Shown piece after piece: positions 58,101 to 64,000 of a DNA stretch of 64,000 bases (positions within the stretch are counted from its first letter, which is position 1; each line of letters opens with the position of its first letter). Made by a program: the position numbers and the translations under genes. Below the pieces are notes generated by a model, which was not told the origin of the DNA, made no database searches, and saw only the letters and a list, made by a program, of their open reading frames with translations. This stretch comes from Lytechinus variegatus (lineage: Eukaryota; Echinodermata; Echinoidea; Temnopleuroida; Toxopneustidae): assembly GCF_018143015.1 (NCBI RefSeq), contig NC_054750.1, forward strand, positions 6,431,501-6,495,500. The letters are read 5' to 3'.

Positions 58101-61100
58101 CCATCTCCGCCCCTTTCTGAAAAAAAAAGGTTAAATATATTGCATCAATCTATAAAATCTTTTACCGCCATAATGTGATTTTCTAAAAAGTTGCCCTGGG
58201 TCGTGCAACGCATTTGATTGAAAATGTCAGCATTGTAGAATCAATATAAGTATACTACTAGTGGATATGATATTCAGACAGTGTCACAGCATCACACATT
58301 CAAATTTGCAGTATTCAAACAGTTCTTGCAGAGTTTATTAAATATTCAGTTAGATATAAAATCAATTTTACAAAATATCATTCAACAGTCATAGAGAAAT
58401 TGCACTTATTCTGTCGTATAATCAATATACATGTAATCATATGTCTGATAAACTCATCATGAACTAGGTATCAAAGCTAAAGCCAGAGTAATAATAATAG
58501 CAGAAACCAATGGGGAGAACAGTTTTCCGAACTGAAGTGGCTACCCAGGATAAATATACCATTATTATTATTATAATTATTTGAATAAAGGAAAATTTCA
58601 AGAATAATGCTTTCGAACTGTCTGAAGTGACGTGTCTGTTGATGTGGAATTGCCCATTGCACAAATTATTGTTGTTGTCATCATTCTATCCATTGTTTTT
58701 GTATTATCCGTCTCGCAGTATATTGCAAATATTGTTATGTTTTATGAATGTGAGATTATAAATATGAAAAATGCTAGAAATAATCTATCTTTGATATATT
58801 ACCTCTTTGAGAACATTCTCAATTTCTCTAAAGGTAGCTTCACATTTGAATTCCTCTGCAGAGGTTAGATTGGCCTGGACGTTATACCTGCACAAGTGAA
58901 AATGATATAACAATATCATGAGCTTCATGATTTCAATAAAAACAAGCCACCAGAATCCAGAGTAGAAATCGTGTAAATAAGTAGCACACATTTATCTTGT
59001 TCCATTTGATACCATCTTGATGAGCCAACACCGGTGTGTTGGCTCAGTTGATAGAGCGTCCGTCTCACAACCGGGAGGTCAGGGGTTCAAACCCCAGGCC
59101 GCGTCAGACCAAAAGACGTTAAAAGATGGGAGTTGCTGCTACCCTGTTTGGCGTTCAACAATTAAAGGGATAGAGCCTCGTCGATCTGGCGCTGCACGGT
59201 GGCTGCCGGGCCCACGATCAATTGGGCAAAGCAAATTTTCGGAGTATTTCATTTCATGTCTATTTCGAACAATAAATTATAAATTATGGAATCATGGATT
59301 ATTATGTTTTGAAAGTAACCTTTGCTGCTTCCTTGAGTACAAAAAATATTTTCAATTTCTGAGGGAGGGTAGCTTTCTAACTTTAAATTAGTCTCACAAA
59401 TATACTTTTACATTTAGCCACTATGATACCAACAACCCTCTTTCTTGGAAAAAATTATGATATTTCCGTCCCCCATACAGATTTTGATGTTTTTAATTCA
59501 ACATGAAAGGCTTAGCTTGTCTTGCTGTATAGAAAGCCCATTTCATGTTTGAAGCACACACTAGCATTTCTCAAAGATAGTTTTCAGTCCTACATGCAGG
59601 ATTTCACAATGCACTAACTACCTCCTAAACACCTTATTACAGTCCCTCATTAGTGTTTTAATGCTGGCAACTCAGTCCGACTAGTAGCTTCATTTCAGTC
59701 CCACATATTGAATATCATGTCGGGGAGCTTACCTCGGTCTGTCTCCTTGTGGGAATCCCATCCTGTATAAACCACACACTACTGCTCCTCCGAGTCCGAT
59801 GTTGTGTTGCAAAGCTAGTTTAGCGCCCTCTACCTGTCTCTTGCCTGCCAGGCCTCGTAGCTGCCAACAAAGCTCAGCGCACTGTGCTAGACCTGGAAGG
59901 GATATTGGCAGAGAGAGAGAGAGAGAGAAAAGAGGAGACAGAAGAAGACAGGGAGAGTGGGAGAGAGATATAAAAAGAGAGACACAGCAAAAGACAGAGA
60001 ACAAGAAAAGAGAGGGGCAAAAAAAAAAGACAGTGAGCAATACAAATTGTGGGAGGTCATGGTCTGGTGGCTATGACTCTCGTCTTTCAATATGACAGAC
60101 GTGGGTTCAATTCCCAGCCAAGGCATGTTTTCCTTCAGCAAGAAATTTACAGACATTGTGCTGCACTCAACCAGGTATGGTGAACGGGTTCCCGGTATGA
60201 AGAAATTCCTTGAATGCTTCACTGCCTATATGGCAGCATGGTGAAAGCTGGGTAATAATAGCAACGATTTGCATCCTCAGGCAAAAAGCGCTTAATAAAC
60301 CCAGCTATTGTTATCAATGTAATACTTTTGAATAAAATTGATGCAGATAGCAAGGTGATTAGTACAGAGCAATACAATGAATAGGACTGATCATATTCAC
60401 TAGAAAATCAGAAGAGGAAAAGCAAGACAGATGTTATTGATCAAATACATTTAGTAACAGTGCCATTTAGATGGTTTAAAATTAGGATAATAGAAACCAT
60501 TATAAGTACTGGTATCCAATAGTCATATAAATCAAAATACCAAAAATACATTACATCGTAAATAGAATGTAAATCAAACACATGAATAATGCACTCACCA
60601 AATGATCAACTTAAGGTATGAATATAACTAACACTACACACCTAGAGATACACTATGCAGCTTTTATCATACAACATGTACATGTATATACATAGAGTAG
60701 ATACTCAAGGCTTATCTCTATTAATTGGGTTAAACTCAATCAATGCAACCTTTAACCCTGGATTCCATATCTGCTACATGCAGTGATTATACTAAGATTA
60801 ACTACACAAGTGATTTAGCCATAAGGATGTACATGTAGATGATTCTAAATAAATATGGTGAATATGTTGGTAAAATCACTCCATCATTCTCTGATAAAAA
60901 GGGAATTATATCTCATGCTTAGCAAGTACAAGAATTTGATTTCCTAATTCGACACTATATTAATGCTTCGATTAATAGCCTTTATTCCTTCAAAAAAAAG
61001 GCTGTGGGGCTAACGCCAGGGGAATAGTGTCCAAATCCTTTGAAAGCATATATGGATGTTAAATGAGGTTATTACAAGTGGTACATGTAAATAAAATAAT

Positions 61101-63310
61101 AGTATATTCATGTTTATGGGGGTTCATACATCACTTTCAAATTATGAATTATGAATCATGAACTACTAATTATTATGAACAGAATTCATTCTGTTCATAC
61201 ACAGAGACAATGCAAAGAGGAAGTGGGGTGACGAGAGGGGTGGGGGTTGAGGGACAGTGGGGAGGGGCAAAGGGCTGGGGAATTGACAGTATTAATCAAA
61301 CCTGAACATCCTATATAAGATCCGACAGACTGCAAAAAATTGGTAATTGAAATAAAGGTTACCCTTTCTTTTGGTTTACACATGGAGACAATGCAAAGAG
61401 AGAATGGCAAGACAAGAGGAGTGAGGATAGAGTGGCAAAGATCGAGGGGAATGAACAATTATCAACACCCTATATAAGATTCAATAGACTGTACACAATA
61501 ACTGGTAATTAAACAATGAAATGAAAAATACTGTTTTTTCTGTTTATATATGGAGACAATGCAAAGAAAGGGTGGAGTAACGAGAGGAGTAAGGGTAGAG
61601 TGGTGAAGAGGGGGGGGGGGGGGCAAAGGGAAGGGGAATGAACAATTATCAAACTTTAACACCCTATCTAAGATTTCAATAGACTGTACACAATAATTGG
61701 TAATTAAAAAATGAAATGAAAAATACCTTTCTTTCTGTTTATATACATGGAGACAATGCAAAGAGAGGGTGGAATGGTGAGAGGAGTGAGAGTAGATCGC
61801 AGGGGAGGAGGGTTGGGGAATCAACAATAATATAGCCTTAACACTCTGAAGAATATCCAATCAACAGGTACACAATAATTGATAAGCTGGCCATTTCTTC
61901 TAATCATATGATAGGGGCTGAATCAGAGCATGGTTAATGATTAACCTTTGGAACAAAGTTCAAGAAGTGAGATACCAACATCAAGAGGTGGGTGGATATA
62001 TGGAGGAGTGGACACTCTGTGGCCTGTACTCTGAACTCTGGTTTAACTTAAACTCTGGTCTAATTTTTTTTTAAACTACAGGTATCTTTAACAGTATAAA
62101 ATCAATTTATCAAATAATTTTACATTCATAGCCAACACAGAATAATAACTGCAAAAGAACTCTCCATCGCTAAAACATAAAGAAGGAGCCAAGTAAAGAA
62201 AGGAAACATACAATGTAAATAAAATGTTGACACGTTTGGCTTCCCATAACTATAGTATAGAGTTAGACCACAATCTTATTCAACCCATCATTCATAGCCA
62301 ACACAGAATAATAACTGAAAAAGAACTCTCCATTGCTAAAACATAATGGAGTCAAGTAAAGAAAGGAAACATACAATGTAAATAAAATGTTGACACGTTT
62401 GGCTTCCCATAACTATAGTATAGAGTTAGACCACAATCTTATTCAACCCTGAGTTCAGAATACAGGCCTGTAAGTCTACACTTTTATAAGCAGTTCCAAA
62501 CTGTAAAGCCCAACGCAAACTCTAAGACTCCTTGTGATCAGAATTTCAAAGAAATTGTAATAACATTTGATATTAACATTCCAACCAATTAAACCTTGGT
62601 GATCAGATTTCAAAATGGTGGTAGGACTACTAAAATCTAAATTAAGTCTAGTTCGAGCCTCCCTGTAGGTACAAACTCAAATTCAATTCCAAATCGTAAT
62701 GACGTCATCATCAGCAATGACCTGGAGGCTGATTTGGACTTTACTTTGACCACAGGGCTTGACACAAAGCAAAAATGTGTTTTTATTATTTCTAACATTA
62801 TGGCGAACATCGAATAAAATAATTTCACCTCTTGGAACTTTCAAATTTAATGCAAAATCTGATGTATTAAAAAAGTGTGTCATATAGGACTGAATAGTGT
62901 GCGCTGGGATTTACACTTTTATAAGCAGTTCCAAACTGTTGATGAAAGTTACATGCATATCTCTACAGAGACTGATGGTTATCAAGACTGGATTTGGATT
63001 ACTGCTTACCATAAAATACAATATCAGGATACTGCGATATTTTACCCAATGTGAGCTGATAAACAATGTGATAATTAATTCATATTGGTATTAATATCAT
63101 CATTTCCATATAATCAAACTAACTAAATTATGCCCATCAACATAAGTATACAAAAACGCAATAAAATGTTGCAATCATCAATATGTTTTTCTTTAGTCTC
63201 ACCTGTGGCTCCGAGAGGATGGCCCTTAGAAATGAGACCTCCACTTGGGTTGACGACAAACTTTCCTCCATACGTGTTATCACCACTGTCTATGAACTCT
63301 CCAGCTTTAC
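55102..63310 (-). CDS. SCP2: Sterol carrier protein X/2, C-terminal part (thiolase end plus SCP2 domain)
   Basis: Six minus-strand exons (63203-63310, 59733-59892, 58803-58887, 57984-58116, 57336-57412, 55102-55197) join in frame to the last 218 residues of peroxisomal SCPx, which couples 3-ketoacyl-CoA thiolase activity on branched-chain and bile-acid-type substrates to a lipid-transfer domain. Seen: [16 protein letters not shown], the [20 protein letters not shown] thiolase signature with its active-site His, [13 protein letters not shown], then LYRMGFPQ. The SCP2 domain follows: [69 protein letters not shown]. The C-terminus is AKL, a PTS1 peroxisomal signal. The Met of MGFPQ (59759-59761) sits where vertebrate pro-SCP2 starts, so an internal promoter is possible but not shown. 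The thiolase core exons lie beyond the right edge. Confidence 0.95.
55285..55413. repeat. Foldback repeat
   Basis: GCAGGGCCACATAATGAAC and GTTCATTATTTGGGCC pair, as do AATGGATATACC and GTATATCCATT inside. It is about 130 bp, probably a small MITE. Confidence 0.6.
55501..55716 (+). repeat. 32-bp tandem repeat with a CRE in each unit
   Basis: Unit starts fall at 55501, 55533, 55565, 55597, 55629, 55661 and 55693, an exact 32-bp period. Each unit reads AGAGTGCAGGATAGTGCATT (two units have CAGAATAG), then TGGTATGACGTC. The junctions form six perfect TGACGTCA palindromes (starts 55528, 55560, 55592, 55624, 55656, 55688). It lies in the last SCP2 intron. Confidence 0.97.
56108..56500. mobile_element. 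Inverted-repeat element (GGCCCAATTCACAAAGG ends)
   Basis: The left end GGCCCAATTCACAAAGG pairs with the right end CCTCTGTGAATTCGGGGCC. The arms stay complementary inward (TGCCTGTTGCCATGGTTA / TAACCATGGCAACAGGCA). Confidence 0.85.
56535..57135 (-). mobile_element. 5'-truncated LINE (RT C-terminus and tail), minus strand
   Basis: One frame of about 130 residues encodes [60 protein letters not shown] and FHKKLKTFL, the well-known C-terminal module of CR1/L2-like non-LTR elements. The 3' end has a GCGCACATATC-type tail and an ATT-rich end at 56540. Confidence 0.88.
57336..57412 (-). CDS. SCP2: SCP2 exon: ADCTF...MTGK segment
   Basis: It encodes [20 protein letters not shown] and LNPQN. It is 77 nt with acceptor TTTTCACAG and donor GTGAGT, completing a Lys codon with the previous exon. 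Confidence 0.95.
57984..58116 (-). CDS. SCP2: SCP2 exon: first half of lipid-binding domain
   Basis: It encodes [20 protein letters not shown], then [19 protein letters not shown], the central beta-sheet of the fold. The acceptor follows a poly-T tract and the donor is GTATGT. Confidence 0.95.
58803..58887 (-). CDS. SCP2: SCP2 exon: linker between thiolase and SCP2 domains
   Basis: It encodes [20 protein letters not shown] then EIENVLKE, matching the FKANLVFKEIEKKLEE-type linker and first helix of SCP2. It is 85 nt, with acceptor TGTGCAG and donor GTAATA. Confidence 0.9.
59029..59260 (+). mobile_element. tRNA-derived SINE in SCP2 intron
   Basis: TGTTGGCTCAGTTGATAGAG (A-box) and GGGGTTCAAACCCC (B-box) lie 50 bp apart with a Val-like anticodon arm (GTCTCACAACC). 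A non-tRNA body follows. The ends do not form an acceptor stem. Confidence 0.7.
59733..59892 (-). CDS. SCP2: SCP2 exon: thiolase C-terminus and pro-SCP2 start Met
   Basis: It encodes [20 protein letters not shown], then [20 protein letters not shown] and [12 protein letters not shown]. It lies between CTTCCAG and GTAAGC, 160 nt, ending in phase 2. Confidence 0.95.
60045..60320 (+). mobile_element. tRNA-derived SINE, second family
   Basis: A tRNA-like head (GGTCTGGTGGCTATGACTC; GTGGGTTCAATTCCC) is joined to the body TGTGCTGCACTCAACCAGG and tail AAAAAGCGCTTAATAAACCC. The body is shared with 51850-53120. Confidence 0.75.
61190..61880 (+). repeat. Tandem array, four units of about 170-200 bp
   Basis: Each unit begins near GGAGACAATGCAAAGAG (61204, 61385, 61553, 61750). 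A purine/G-rich block, GGGGAATGAACAATTATC, then CACCCTATATAAGAT and GACTGTACACAATAA follow. The spacings are 181, 168 and 197 bp. Confidence 0.9.
62021..62468. mobile_element. Inverted-repeat element containing a 166-bp direct duplication
   Basis: The ends GGCCTGTACTCTGAACTC and GAGTTCAGAATACAGGCC pair. Inside, TTCATAGCCAACACAGAATA through CTTATTCAACCC occurs twice (starting 62125 and 62291), nearly identical. Confidence 0.8.
63203..63310 (-). CDS. SCP2: SCP2 exon: thiolase active-site His region
   Basis: It encodes [20 protein letters not shown] and [15 protein letters not shown]. The acceptor is TTTTCAG and the donor GTGAGA. The 108-nt exon is split at glycine codons on both sides (phase 1). 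Confidence 0.95.
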
Positions 63311-64000
63311 CTGAAAATACAAAATAAATTTACTTTTAAATTGAGCTTTTATAGACTGCAAGGCTAGGAAATTTTCACAGTAGTTTACATCAATATCATT
63401 TGTCACATACAAGTCTTCCAGAACAGCAATTTTCACAGATACATGTATTATGTTGGTAGTAATAATCTTCTTCTTCCATGTCCATCATCTAAAACTATAA
63501 ATAAATGTCAGATATATAGCCAGAACTTTGCACATTGTACGCCATTCCTATTTGCAGCTATCAAGTATTCTTGACTATATTCCAGTAACAATAATATTTA
63601 GCTTTTCTCATCTAAGATTCACTTTATTAGAGGTCTCTAGTGCAATGCAGAAGAGTAACCTTGGGTTAAGCATTACAGATGTTCTCTTTAACTTTTTCCA
63701 AGCTCAATATTGCTGGCAGTACATTTACATTTGCTGGTGGTGAATTTACTTGAAACAGAATTCAGTCAGTCCAAAATCTAATGCTTTATACCCTTTTTTT
63801 AGAGGCGAAAGTTTCCTTTACCCCAAACTATAAGTGTGGCTAAATGGCCTGCAAAATAGCAGGGTTAGCCGGCAATTGCGGTGTTAAAAATGAAAGTCTG
63901 GGGTTGATATTTATTGTGAGAAAAATAAACCCGGCCAAGCTAAGGACCATGTACATGGATGCCCTAGCAGCAACATAACCAGCCCTGTTGTCCAATCAGA
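63311..64000. other. SCP2 intron at right edge
   Basis: No exon, repeat array or RNA gene was recognised. The remaining thiolase exons are expected beyond base 64000 on the minus strand. Confidence 0.4.

Larger units (their letters stand above)
59893..63202. other. SCP2 intron with two tandem-duplication blocks
   Basis: It contains a GA-rich tract (59911-60020), a SINE, four tandem copies of a unit of about 180 bp (61190-61880), and an inverted-repeat element with an internal 166-bp duplication (62021-62468). No exon is seen. Confidence 0.6.

Noticed and set aside
59029..59103. tRNA-Val-like gene
   Set aside because: A and B boxes are present but no acceptor-stem pairing; a SINE body follows directly.

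Overview
This window is animal nuclear DNA: AT-rich, intron-dense, full of short inverted-repeat elements, SINE and LINE remnants and microsatellites. Its intron/exon layout, glutamate-transporter genes and G-tract-ended MITEs fit a marine invertebrate deuterostome, most likely a sea urchin or other echinoderm. That assignment is inference from general style, not from a search.

Layout. (1) About 2.65-11.9 kb, plus strand: the 3' part of an SLC1-family excitatory amino acid transporter gene (EAAT-like, 'copy A'). Five exons lie in the window; the 5' exons are off the left edge. (2) 18.5-32.6 kb, plus strand: a complete second transporter gene ('copy B'), seven coding exons joining in frame to 888 residues. 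It has an exceptional insertion of about 345 residues in the extracellular 4b-4c loop. A and B are head-to-tail paralogs: three consecutive internal exons have identical lengths (234, 195, 135 nt) and identical phases. (3) 44.2-50.0 kb, minus strand: a six-exon gene I do not recognise. It encodes an acidic, probably disordered protein of about 352 residues that begins Met-Gly-Cys, a dual lipidation signature. (4) 55.1 kb to past the right edge, minus strand: the 3' part of a sterol carrier protein X/2 gene (SCP2), with the thiolase C-terminus, the SCP2 lipid-binding domain and a terminal AKL peroxisomal signal.

Between and inside the genes are many inverted-repeat elements, several with clear target-site duplications: GTGTCATG around 16696-17072, AATATAAG around 52023-53083, a near-perfect 8-mer around 48019-49283, and TTAA around 39396-39981 and 52281-52777. 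One locus (51.85-53.12 kb) is a three-level nest: SINE, then MITE, then TTAA element. LINE reverse-transcriptase remnants lie at 17.4-18.1, 19.6-20.8 and 56.5-57.1 kb. A 32-bp tandem array inside an SCP2 intron carries six perfect TGACGTCA (CRE) octamers, one per repeat, about three helical turns apart.

The two transporters should import acidic amino acids across the plasma membrane and both end in class I PDZ ligands. The SCP2 product should act in peroxisomal thiolysis and lipid transfer. I see no evidence that the four genes work in one pathway. The most novel items are the giant helical loop of copy B, the Met-Gly-Cys orphan gene, the CRE-bearing tandem array, and a MITE shared by the same intron of both transporter paralogs.
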